Shown here: positions 10,912-21,182 of the stretch, in pieces
Layout of the letters: every line of letters begins with the position of its first letter
How positions within the stretch are numbered: the first letter of the stretch is position 1
Notes under the pieces: generated by a model
What the model saw: the letters and a program-made list of their open reading frames with translations, nothing else
Databases searched by the model: none
What the model was told of the DNA's origin: nothing
Translations under genes and position numbers: made by a program
Assembly: GCA_029717555.1 (NCBI GenBank)
Contig: JAMDHS010000084.1
Location: 1-64,000 of the forward strand
From: Peribolospora baueri
Taxonomy: Eukaryota; Basidiomycota; Peribolosporomycetes; Peribolosporales; Peribolosporaceae
Length of the DNA stretch: 64,000 nucleotides
Direction: 5' to 3'

Positions 10912-11870
10912 GCGAAGGGGTAAGGGTCGGGTCTTGAGGATTGGGCGGGGAAGGAGAAAGATGGAAGCGGGAGACGGCGGCAAGGAGGGGATGATAGGGA
11001 CCAGGCGACTCGACCGCCCACGATTCCCATCTGCCCGTCTCGCTTCGCGCCGAGCCGAGCCGTCGGTCGAGGTATTTCGTTTGTTTCTCCTCCGACCTTT
11101 TTTCTTTTTCTTTTCCTTTTCTTTTTCGACCCATCTTGTTGTACTTTATTCTCCTTTCATGCGTTCTCCTCTCCAAACGCATACCTGCGTTCCTTACCGC
11201 GCCCGGGTGGACACTGCTACTACTACAACTAGCACGGCGCATTCGCTTCAGGAGACGGATGGGGCGAGCGGGGCGGGCGGACAGCGGCTGGTTGGTTGCC
11301 TGCCGGCTGGGTGTGAGGGAGCCGTCTTACATCGGACGTGTTTAGCTCATCGATCCCCTCTGAGCTTATCCTCGATGAAACTTCGACACGCGACTGGTAC
11401 GGGCTCCGCCTTCGTCGGGCGAGACGATTCGGCCATCGATGATGATACCCTCTTTCGGGTGACGGACGGACGGACGTGCTCCGCCAGTCGCCGGAGCTCA
11501 AGCGAGGGAAGGGCAAGAGGGGGACGAACGAAGCTCGCAGAGCGTATATTCGTCAAAGGAACAAGGCGGACCAACTGGGAGACTACAGATGTGGGCGCGC
11601 GCGCACGAAGAGGAAAGGAGAGGGCAGAAAGGCAGAGAAAGGGAAAGGAAGGGCGGAAGAGGCGCGCGGCGCGGCAAAGAAAGGGGGGGTGGGGGGTGGG
11701 GTACGATTGGGACGGATGGGATGGTGGTGGGATAGTGATGTGACCGAAACGAAGGAAAGGGGGGGATTCAGGGGGACGGATGACCCGTAACGAAGGAGGA
11801 CAGGGAAAAAGAGTTGGACGAGGGGATGGAGCGGACACCCCCCCTCGCCGTGCGGATCGATCGGGCTGCT
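10912..11870. other. Intergenic between convergent SPC25 and GH16 genes
   Basis: About 1 kb holding a pyrimidine-rich stretch around 11094-11130 and purine-rich tracts near 11600-11760. No gene supported. Confidence 0.5.
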
Positions 11871-13493
11871 TCACGACTGCTCGTAGACCTTGACGGACTT
11901 GACCTCCCAATACGCCTCTCCGAGTTTGTCTCCGTTCTGCTTCACGTACTCCTCGCAGCTGCTGAACCCAGTCGACTGCGCGCAGCTCTGCGACTGCCCG
12001 GCCTGGTTGCCCTGGTTCCAAACGCCGGAGGCCCAGGTGCCACAGAGGGTGAGGTCGAAGACGATGTTGTGGTTCTTGAAGAACTCGAACGGGTTGCATT
12101 TGTTGGCTAGGAGGGGAAAGGATAGGACAGGTTAAGATAGGATAGGATGAGTGACGAGATGGGAATCCTCGATGGGCCGTCGTCGCCGTCGACTCACAAG
12201 GCCACATCGCCTCGGCGGTGCCCCAGTTGTTGGGGTTAGGGTTGCCGGACTGGATGTCGCCGGGAATCGAGTTGCGCGGGAAGAACCAGATGGCGATGCC
12301 AGAGTTGTCCCACTTCATGGCGTGCACGCCACCGCCGGCCTGGTTGTACGGCTGTCCGTAGTTGCCCTTGGTCGAGGCGCGGATGGCGCACCCCTGGTCG
12401 TTGGTCGCGTCGGCGTCGCAGTTGGTCCCCTGCCAGCCTGACATGGCGAGCTTGCCCAAAAAGCCGGTCACCGACTGGGTGATGCTGCAGCCGCTCGTGG
12501 TGTGGATGGACTGGATTAGAGGAGGAGGATGCGAGCGGGTGAGAGAGCGGAAAGGGCGCACGAGCCATAAGAAAAAAGGCAGCCGTTGAGAGGCACGAAG
12601 GACGGGTTGGATGAACAAAACCGGGACGGACGGCTCACCATCTGGTTCTGCTCGAAGAGACTGACACCCTCAACGATGTCGATCTCTCCGCACTCGGGCC
12701 ACGTGCATCCACCGTTGGTCCAGAAAGCAGGCCAGACACCGCAAGTGGAGGGCATGTGCACGGCATCAAGGATGAAGAGGCCGCCGTTGAACTGCTGCTG
12801 CGAGGTCAGGCGGACAGAGTTGCGCACCGAGCCGACGTATTTGGTCTGCTGGACACCAATGATCGCGTTCTGGGCGTTGTTGATGGCCACCAGGCCCTGG
12901 TTCCATGCTTCGGAGCTCGAGACGTACTGGACCATGCCTTGCGAAAAAAAGCGGGGGACGTGGCCGGCGGGAGACATCACGAGAAAGACGGTGAGAGGGA
13001 CTCGATCGGGTGGACGATCGAAAGTGCTCACCATTGGTCGGGTCGCCGCCGGTGTAAAAGTCCCAGTTATTGAAAAACTGATTGCCGGACCACTGCTGCT
13101 TGAGCTTCCACTGGCCTCCGGAGTTGCCGCGCTCGTCGAGCTGGAAAGAGAAGGGGGAGAAGGGGGGGCAAATCGGGAAGGTGAGTTTGACTGGTTCAGG
13201 TGCAGGGGTCATCGAAATGGCGCAAGCCCATGAAATGATCCGTCGGACGGGCGAGCGAGGCATAGCATGAAAATGGAACGAAGACGTGGTATGGTGCCCA
13301 CCTGAGTGCTAACGGTGACATTTCGAACCGAGACCTCTTCCTCACCCAGCGCGAGGGAGCGGGGAGGAGCGCGGTGAGTGCCGTGGTGCTTGCGAACGGC
13401 GCCGCCGCGGACGTCGCTGTGGGAGCCGAGGGAGGAGGCCTCTGCGAGGGAGGCCAACGAGGCTGCAGCGAGGATCGCGCCGGAGAGCTTCAT
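11871..13493 (-). CDS. Secreted GH16 endo-beta-glucanase
   Basis: Five exons (13302-13493, 13032-13140, 12639-12937, 12198-12510, 11871-12106) give 382 residues. The N-terminus MKLSGAILAAASLASLAEAS is a signal peptide, followed by a basic linker. The GH16 catalytic motif GEIDIVEG lies at residues 184-191, giving Glu185 as nucleophile, Asp187 as helper and Glu190 as acid/base. Family strands include NNWDFYTGGDP, GLFILDAVHMPSTCGVWPAF, GGVHAMKWDNSGIAIWFFPR and NIVFDLTLCGTWASGVW. Related fungal enzymes cut beta-1,3(4)-glucans in the cell wall or medium. The exact substrate cannot be read from sequence. The many Cys residues in the C-terminal half suggest disulfides. Confidence 0.92.
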
Positions 13494-13890
13494 CGTGCGT
13501 CGAGGTGAGGAGGCGGGGAAGGTATCTCAGAGATGGGGCGAGCGATAGTCCAGCCCGTCTGCGCAGCGAGAAGATATGCGTGAGAGATACCGCGGGCGTG
13601 AGGGCGATGAGCGAGCGTGAGATGGTGAAGGGTTGTGTCGTCACAGACAACTGCCAAGGTCTTCCAGGGCCGGGGTGGGGGAGGGGTGAGTGAGATAGGG
13701 CAAAGAATGTGCGGTCGAGAGCGTCGACCTGCTGAGAGGAGAGGGAGCGTGAGGGAGGGGGACGGTGAGCGATGGGGGCAGACAGTGGTGGTGTGAAGGA
13801 ACGAGAGACGGAAGAAGCGGGCGTGGGTCTGTTGCGAGGGAGAAAAGACAGGATGAGGGGGGTGAGCGGGGGAAGGAGGGCGGCCGGGAC

Positions 13891-13910
13891 GTCAGTCAGT
13901 CAGTCAGTCA
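13891..13910. repeat. (GTCA)5 microsatellite
   Basis: Five perfect tetranucleotide units upstream of the GH16 gene. Confidence 0.8.
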
Positions 13911-14917
13911 GGTAATCAGTGAGCCTGCCCGTCTGTCTGTCCGTCTGTCTGCCTCGTTTGCTGTTAGTTCGGGCTGGTTTGCGTGGCTCGAACTGAATTC
14001 GATCGAACTCAGACGCCGTCGGGGCGAGTGAACAAAGAATGGGCGGTGGGAGGAGGGAGGGCGGTGCTTAGCGCCGGAGGAGGCCGTGTCCGAGTCCGAG
14101 TCCGAGTCCGGGTCCGTGAGCGTGTCCGTGCCCGTCTCCGGCGGCGTTGCCTCTTTCCTTTCCTTCTTCTTCCTTCCCTCATTTCTTTGTTCGTTCTCCT
14201 TCGACATTGGCGGGCAAGACTCGCGGATGAGGGACGGATGGAGAGGTGGTCGTCGACGAAGCGCCGCTCGATATCACTTTTGTACGACCTAGCACGACCC
14301 GAACGCGCGCTAACGCTTAGAAGCTTGCTGCGGCATCTTCGACCCCTTCTATGACGCTCTTATGCATCTTCGCCCGCCTCGCCGGACGCAGACCGTCGAT
14401 GCTGGCTGCGCTGCCGACCCGCTTGCCCTGCTTTGTCTGCTTGGCCTACGTGGCCCTTGCCGCCGGCCCCAGCCAGAGAAAGCGGAGACAGAGACAGAGA
14501 GACAGAGTGGTAGATTCACATCCCTCACCCGAAAGCTCGGATACGGATATGAACCCAGTGGTCAGCGCTATAACCTCGATCCCCTCCAAGCCCCTCCCGC
14601 CCACCACGCCCACCACTTGGGTGCGCAGCGTGTGCCAACGGGCGATGCTCGCCCGCCAAGTCAGCACGTGCTGTCATCAACGAAACGATTCCGACAATGA
14701 CTTGTCCGCTAGATGCTTCACCGTCCGTGCCTGTCAGCGCAGGTCTCATACAAAAGCGAAACGGAACGAAGCGAGTCCATGGACCCGATGCCAGTGGGCT
14801 CAGGCAGCTTGCTGACGCTTCCCCGAAACGAGAGCTGGAGTCGTTCACGCCTTGCGCCATACTCGGCCGAGCCCTTTGGGGGGAGGAAGAAAACGTTCGG
14901 CCCGTGGACGCGTGAAT

Positions 14918-14935
14918 CACGTGATGTGTCACGTG
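14918..14935. promoter_or_regulatory. Paired CACGTG sites upstream of DBF2
   Basis: ATCACGTGAT at 14916-14925 and GTCACGTGGT at 14928-14937, with 12-bp spacing between core starts, about 170-185 bp before the DBF2 ATG. The sites resemble Cbf1-class bHLH targets. Confidence 0.4.
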
Positions 14936-15103
14936 GTTCTGTCTTCTACGCGCCCGAGCACGCTCTGTGCGATCTGGTCCCATCCCCACCTGTCGGCGGA
15001 CATCCCGCAACGTCTAACTAATTACATACATACGGTCTCGCTTAGCCTCCGTCCAAGCCGCCTGATAATCACTTGGTCCGACCGGTCCACTGCCCCTCCC
15101 ACC

Positions 15104-17751
15104 ATGCTCGGAACCCTCACCGCGCCCAGCTCGCCCACTAAGCCCGCAGGGCGCTTCGGCCCGCACGACGACGTCACGTCAGCGTCGGCGGACAAGGACA
15201 AGGACGGCGCGACGAGTGGGTCCGCGAGCGCGAACGCACTCAGCTGGAGGAAAGGCGAGGGATTCAGCTTGTGGGAGAAGGAGGTGCTCGCCAGTCCCGA
15301 GGTCAAGCGCAAGGCCAACGTCGCTCAGCTCTGTGAGTTCGACATGAGGAGCAGAGCAAGGATGGGAAACGAAGGCTCGACGGTCAACGTGAACCGGACG
15401 CCTGGTCGGTTGGCAGCCCCTGAGATCATCTCCGTCTCCTCCGCGCGCAGTCTTTCTTGATTACTACTTCGACATGCTCACCTACCTCCACCAGCGCAAG
15501 CAGCGTCTGGCGCACTTCAAGCAGGACGTCGCTCAGCGTCAGGTGAGGACGCTCGCCTGCTCCTTTCCCCCTCCACATCTGCTTGTGTCTGGTGTTCCAT
15601 GCATTCTCATATCTTTTCTATCTTCATTTTTATCCTGCCCTTCTCTCCCTTCCCTGCCAGCTGAATCCCGAAGCCCTAGCGAAAGAGCAAAACTCATACA
15701 ATGGCCGGGAGCGCGTCCTCCTCCGCCGCAGACGCATCAAGCTGAAAGTCGACCAGTTCCATATCCTTGCTCAGATCGGCCAAGGAGGCTACGGAGAAGT
15801 CTTCTTGGCGAGGAAGAACGAGACGGGCGAAGTGTGCGCCTTGAAGAAGCTCAAGAAGAAGACGCTCGTAAAGATGGACGAGGTACGTCGGGCAACGTCG
15901 TGATCCTGTTGCCCGACAAGGGCGCTGACGAATTCGAGAATTCGATCCTATCATGTGCTCTACCCCGGGGCTCGGATCCTTGATCGCTTCCTTTGCCTCA
16001 GGTACGCCACGTCCTCGTGGAGCGCGACATCCTGACGGCCACCCGTACGCCTTGGCTCGTCAAGCTCTTGTACGCTTTCCAAGACATTGATCATGTCTAC
16101 CTCGCCATGGTGCGTCTTGGCTCTCGCTGTCCATTCGCGTGCAGTCTCCTCCCGAGGAGAACTCGCTAACACGTTCCGTCCGCTCGATGCCTCTCAGGAA
16201 TACGTCGCGGGAGGCGACTTCCGCACGCTCCTTAACAACGCCGGCGTTCTCCGCGAGGAGCACGCTCGCTTCTACATGGCGGAGATGTTTTGCGCCGTTA
16301 ACGAGCTGCACAAGCTTGGTTATATTCATCGAGACCTCAAGCCAGAAGTCAGTAGGAGCGTCGACTGCGCCGTCGACTGACTGAAGATCGACCATCATTG
16401 TTTGAGGCCGGACGTCCAACGTCCCGAGTGCGCTGCTGACTTTGTGCTTCCTCGTATCTAGAACTTCCTCATCGACTCTACCGGCCACATCAAACTCACC
16501 GATTTTGGTCTTTCCACGGGGGCTCTAAACCCTGGCCGTATCGAGTCGTTGAAGAGCAGGGTGGGTTGAACGTCCGCCGAGTTTTTCCTGCGTCGGCACG
16601 ATAGGACCGAACGAGCGGACCGAAAAACTATTTATCTGCATCCGGTCACCCATTTAACTGCGCATTGCGTTCGCCTCGCGCTCGCTCGCAGCTCGATCAA
16701 GTCAAGGAGTCCGACTTTGTCAAGCGTAGCACGGCCGAGCGAAGGAGCTTGTACAGGAGCATGAGGAACCACGACGCGCGCTACGTGAGTGGACGTCTCT
16801 GCTCGCTTTAGAAGACACGTTTTCGTCCCGCTCGACTTGTCTCATCAATTCAGATGGACGAAACGCGATGTAGAACCGGTTCGCTGATGGCGACTCCGCA
16901 CTCCCAACGCTCTTCTAACGGTAGGCCGACTCGATCGTCGGCTCCCCGGATTACATGGCCCCTGAAGTCCTCCGCGGCCGCCACTATTCCTTCACCGTCG
17001 ACTACTGGTCCCTCGGCTGCATCCTCTACGAATTCCTCGCCGGCTTTCCACCCTTCTCCGGAGGTTCGCCAGAGGAGACGTGGGCGAACCTCAAGAACTG
17101 GAAACAGGTGCTCACAAGACCCGTGTACGAGAAGGAGGAGGACCTTCAGTTCAACTTGACCGACGTCGCTTGGAGCGCTGTAAAAGCGTGAGTACGGTTG
17201 ATGCGCCTTCGCCTTTCTTCCTTCTTTCCTTCCTTCCTTTGCACTTTACGTCTCGGTATAGATGGTTTCCGCTTCGTGGGGAATTTGATCGATTCAGGGC
17301 TCGGCTTCATTCTTTTCCAAATGCTTCTCTTCCTCCTCAATGTCGTTCCCGCAGACTCATCGCCAGCCCAGAAGTGCGACTAGACACGCTCAAGGCGGTA
17401 CAATCCCACCCCTTCTTTGCGCCCTTGCCCTTCTCCACTCTCCGCACCTCCATCCGTGCCCCTTTCATCCCTTCCCTCGACGGCGAGGCCGACGTCTCCT
17501 GGTTCGACAACTTCTCCGACCCGACCGACATGGCCAAATACGCCGAGGTGAAGGAAAAACAGGCCAAGGTGGACGCCGTCACCGAAGGCAGCGCCGGCGG
17601 AAGGGCTCTCTGGGTCGGCTTCACATTTGGCAAGAACCACAACTTTGGCCCGCTTAACGGCGCCGGTGCCGGGGGCGGCAAGGATGGCGAGGGAGCGTTC
17701 GAGAGGGTGCAGGGGATGGGCACGGACGAAGCGTTCGGCACGCTCATTTAA
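15104..17751 (+). CDS. DBF2: NDR-family mitotic-exit kinase Dbf2/Sid2
   Basis: Nine exons (15104-15332, 15451-15542, 15661-15882, 16002-16109, 16198-16347, 16462-16560, 16692-16784, 16925-17187, 17355-17751) give 550 residues. The N-terminal Mob1-binding region has [20 protein letters not shown]. Kinase motifs: [12 protein letters not shown] (from about residue 146), Lys169 in [17 protein letters not shown] with catalytic Asp263, DFG at 281-283, an NDR-type insert in the activation segment, then [14 protein letters not shown]. The C-terminal extension ends with a hydrophobic motif WVGFTF whose Thr is the expected upstream-kinase site. Homologues act in MEN/SIN signalling to trigger mitotic exit and septation, together with Mob1. 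The septin CDC11 in this window works in the same process. Confidence 0.95.
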
Positions 17752-18223
17752 TCTGATTTGTCCTTCGCTTGCTCGCTCCACTAGCTAGGAACCGGACCTG
17801 CCGCTGATGTACATTCATGTTCACCTAATTCCTCCATCATCTCACTCGCGTCCCTCGTGTGTACAACTGCGCGCCAACAGTAAGCAAGAAAAGAAGAAAA
17901 AAAGTATCTTAAAAGCCAACTTGAACCTCTGGCTCGCTCGCGTCCATTTTCGTAGTAAAAGGAAACGCGGCCTGTCCCTTTGCGTTGCCCTTCCTAGGTG
18001 GGCAAGCAGCGGCGGGTCGGCCAGGCAAAGGTCAGGCGCGGGGGGGAGTATAACAGTCTTGAATGTGCTCCATTGGAGTTGCTCGCAGATGGCTGTCGAG
18101 CATTTCAAACACTTCGAACAATGAACACGAACCCACTGTGGCCACGGCCGTGCAGATCAATTTGCGCGCTTCAGGGTGTGCTTTGTGCTCGCTCTCCGAG
18201 CACATCGGGCTTCAGATGATTGT
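17752..18223. other. Intergenic between convergent DBF2 and DNMT2
   Basis: About 470 bp with an A-rich patch near 17887-17905. No gene seen. Confidence 0.5.
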
Positions 18224-20402
18224 TCATCTTGTGTCCCACCGCCCACAAGACCACATCCGATCGTCCAAAAGCACCTTGATGACCTCGCTCACGACCTCGA
18301 CGTTGACGCTGTTCCCGACGAGCTTGTACTTCATCCTAACGCTCATCCCTTCTGGCCATCTCCACACCCTCCTCTTCCCGCCGACCTGACAGGCAGGCTC
18401 GTTTTCCCCTCCCAGCGCCAGAAAGCCCATCAACCGAAGCACTTCCTCCGGGGTGAAGTATCTCAACCCTAGGGGTCCGAGGATCTCATCTGTAAGTTTC
18501 TCCCGCTCGGCAACGAAGTCGGCGTCCGGAGAGGAGGCGAACGCTGCAGTTAGAGTGGTCTGCCGATGGCGGTGGGCGAGCTGCTCGGAGGAGGACGGGG
18601 GCGAAGACGGGCTTAAGGAGAGACTAGATATGGAGGGAGGGACTATGCCACTGTTTGGGTAGCGAGTTCGCGCTAGCTCGAAGATGCGTTCCGCCAGTTG
18701 GTCAAATGTAGAAGCAGTCTGGAGGTGGAAGGGCAAAGGAACGATCGAATAGGTTGCTGAGACTGTCGCTCCGTTGAACGACAAAAGAGATAGCAAACCG
18801 CAACTCACGTCCGCTTCGACGTTCATCTGCAGCACTGACCCACCGCGCTCGATCATCTTTCCATATCCTGGGAGAAAAGATGGAGGAACGAGCGCGTGAG
18901 ATCGGTTGACGACGGAACACATTACATGTATCCCACCAATCGTCTTCCTCTTGGACGGAAGCCATCGCTTACCCGCTGTAAAACAACAACTCCCGTCATC
19001 GGTGGGCTTACGGATATCGAACAATCTTCCCCAGCGAGCCAGGATGCGAGTGGGTATTGCGTAGGAGGTAAAAGAATGGCCATCATTGCGGTGGCTCGTT
19101 GGGTCGCCTGCGGACACGGATGAGCAATCGTCGTCGAGGTGGGCTGATAACGTTCGAGGGGGACGAGTGAAGTTCGATGCCGGATCTGACGAAGTGACCT
19201 CGTCGCGGTCATGGAACGAATCATCACCGTAGGGGGGATCGGTGAAGACCGGTGGAGGCTCGAGGAGTCCGAGAGGTGTCCTCGAACGTCCGCAGCGCGT
19301 CTCCGCTTCGCACGTAGCAAGAAGATAATACCGTCTCCTGGAATTCGGAATCCCAAACTGATTCGGAGACAGAACATACTCTCGCGTGGCGTAACCGAGC
19401 GATACCAGCCGAGCGAGCAAGTGTAGACGGGTTGGCGAGGACTGTATCAGGGAATGGTACGCAGGGAAGAACACGAAGTGTTACGGTGAAGGAACGAGAT
19501 AGTGCGAGAATAGAATTGCTTCGGCCACCGAACGTGCGAAAATTGACTTTGGAAGGCTCACCTCGAAGCCGGCAACGTTCTCCACCAAGATTTTGCTGGG
19601 GGCCTTTGCCCTTCCGGCAGACGTCATGCTACGTGCTTTCCCTTGCACTTTGTTGTCCGGCTGCTCCAAACGAAGTTCCTCCCTCTCAACGAGTCGTGGC
19701 AGAAGAGCATCAATGAGATGCAGGAAGCTGACGCTTCGCGGATCGTCTGAGTGGGTGCGGTTACCCAATACGGTGTGGGGCTGACAGGAAGGGGATAACA
19801 ACCAGAGATCTTTCTCTTCTCCTCCTTCTCCCACTGATTCGATCGCAACTTTGTCCCCACCGCTGTCGCAAGCTACCCTGCTCTTCGTCTTTAGTTCCGC
19901 ATCAGCAATAAGTGAGTCGAGCGACTCAGCGCTAAGCTTGCCAATGTCAACTCGTCTGGCTACCTTGTTCTGTCCGCAGTGATTCAGGTTGTAGACGTCG
20001 ATGCAAGTGGGAGATATATCGAGCGCCAGCGGTAGACGGAATGCGTGGTGCGACAAGTCTGGTGTGGAAGGGCGCGAGGGAAAAGAGGATGCGCGCGGCC
20101 TGTCACGGACACAGTCCGCGCGAGCAGTGGAGGTGGGCAAACAGTTGGACCTGAAAGGGTGAGAGCCCGGCTGCAGAGCAAGCTGGAGGGCAAGATGAAG
20201 GCCGCCTGAATACGATAGAGCCGGTCGAAGAGGACGTGTGAAAAAATTATAATCTGAACGCAAACCATCGCGCTTCAAGGAAAGCTTGCGAGCGCGCAAG
20301 GCAGTGTCGACGCAGCTTTCAACGCGGCGAGGGTGGCTCACCGATACCAGCATAGAACTCGATAACTCGCCACCGCTTATCAGGGATGCTCTTGGTGTCC
20401 AT
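18224..20402 (-). CDS. TRDMT1: DNMT2-type tRNA cytosine-5 methyltransferase
   Basis: Five exons (20342-20402, 19562-20205, 18973-19441, 18809-18867, 18224-18718) give 575 residues. Motif I is VIEFYAGIGGLHLALQLA. Motif IV is LWLLSPSCQPHT with the catalytic Cys at about residue 161. Motif VI is VENVAGFE, motif VIII QFGIPNSRRRYYLLA, and the C-terminal motifs are YFTPEEVLRLMGF and YKLVGNSVNVEVVSEVI. A CFT signature followed by YGKMIERGGSVLQM marks DNMT2 rather than DNA methyltransferases. Characterised family members methylate C38 of tRNA-Asp. It is about 180 residues longer than typical DNMT2, with low-complexity inserts between motifs I and IV, after motif VIII and before motif IX. The usual Pro-Pro-Cys-Gln is Pro-Ser-Cys-Gln here. 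Confidence 0.92.
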
Positions 20403-21182
20403 CGTTGACTTGGACGTCCTTCCAAGTCAAGGTGGCATTTTGAGGCAGCTCAAAAGAACGCCGCGGCGGTCCGTGCGTCTTTCGGCTGTACGCGGCGATC
20501 TTGGTGACCACCACAGCGGAGGAAGGCGAAGATGGGAGAGCAGGCGCAACGAGCTTCACGAACCAATACGCTCCATCGGGAAAGAGGACAAGTGGAATGA
20601 TGGTAGTGATATGTTACTCCCTAGTAAATTTACAACGTCGCGTGGTCAGTGAACTCCTCATCGCCACTCATGGATCCGCAAAGCTCGCGTCGATTTTGCA
20701 CACGTCGAGTGACTTCGACATCCAGTTAGTTAACTATTTATGCACGGCGGAACTGTGTTGCTTGGGGCTTACAGCACCGTGGACGAGTTCTTCGACTCTT
20801 GTCACGCCCAGCGAGTGGTCTAGTCACCCGCTCAAATTTGCGCCCCTTACTACACGGGCTGCGTGGCTGATGCTTCTAGCCCTACCTCCTCCAAAAGAGG
20901 GTTAACATGTCTGACGAGCAGCCACTAGACATAATTCCACGGCGACTGCAATGCCAGCTGTCTTCCGCACCGTCGCTGCGAGATCAGGGGCATAGCTGGC
21001 ACGGTCCAAACCGCTGAGCGGAAGGAACTGCACGATGGAACCTGGGCACCGGAGGTTTCCCCTTCGGGCGGGCCCTCAGGGCGCCGGCGCGGTCGAACAA
21101 GGGTACCCGCTATCGAGCTTTGACACAACTAAACGTCCCATCCGGCGATGCTTATAGCCAGCGTTATGGAGTGCCTCCCAGC
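20403..21182. other. DNMT2 upstream region and 3' flank of the Zn2Cys6 gene
   Basis: About 0.8 kb, lower GC than the genes, without supportable coding. The part at 20900-21180 has several short inverted repeats (for example CCTC..GAGG near 20884-20901). A GGTCGAAC word near 21088 looks like a tRNA T-loop, but no tRNA folds around it. Confidence 0.4.

Larger units (their letters stand above)
13494..15103. other. Divergent intergenic between GH16 and DBF2
   Basis: About 1.6 kb. It has a GTCA repeat at 13891-13910, a GTCT-rich tract around 13930-13950 and a GTCCGA-like tract around 14090-14130. The DBF2-proximal part carries two CACGTG sites. Open frames such as 14351-14815 were not supported. 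Confidence 0.5.

Noticed and set aside
14351-14815. 154-codon open frame on plus upstream of DBF2
   Set aside because: Compositionally like spacer DNA, no homology, no splice context, and overlapped by equally open frames on minus.
21080-21120. tRNA T-loop-like GGTCGAAC
   Set aside because: No matching acceptor, D-arm or anticodon arm can be paired around it.
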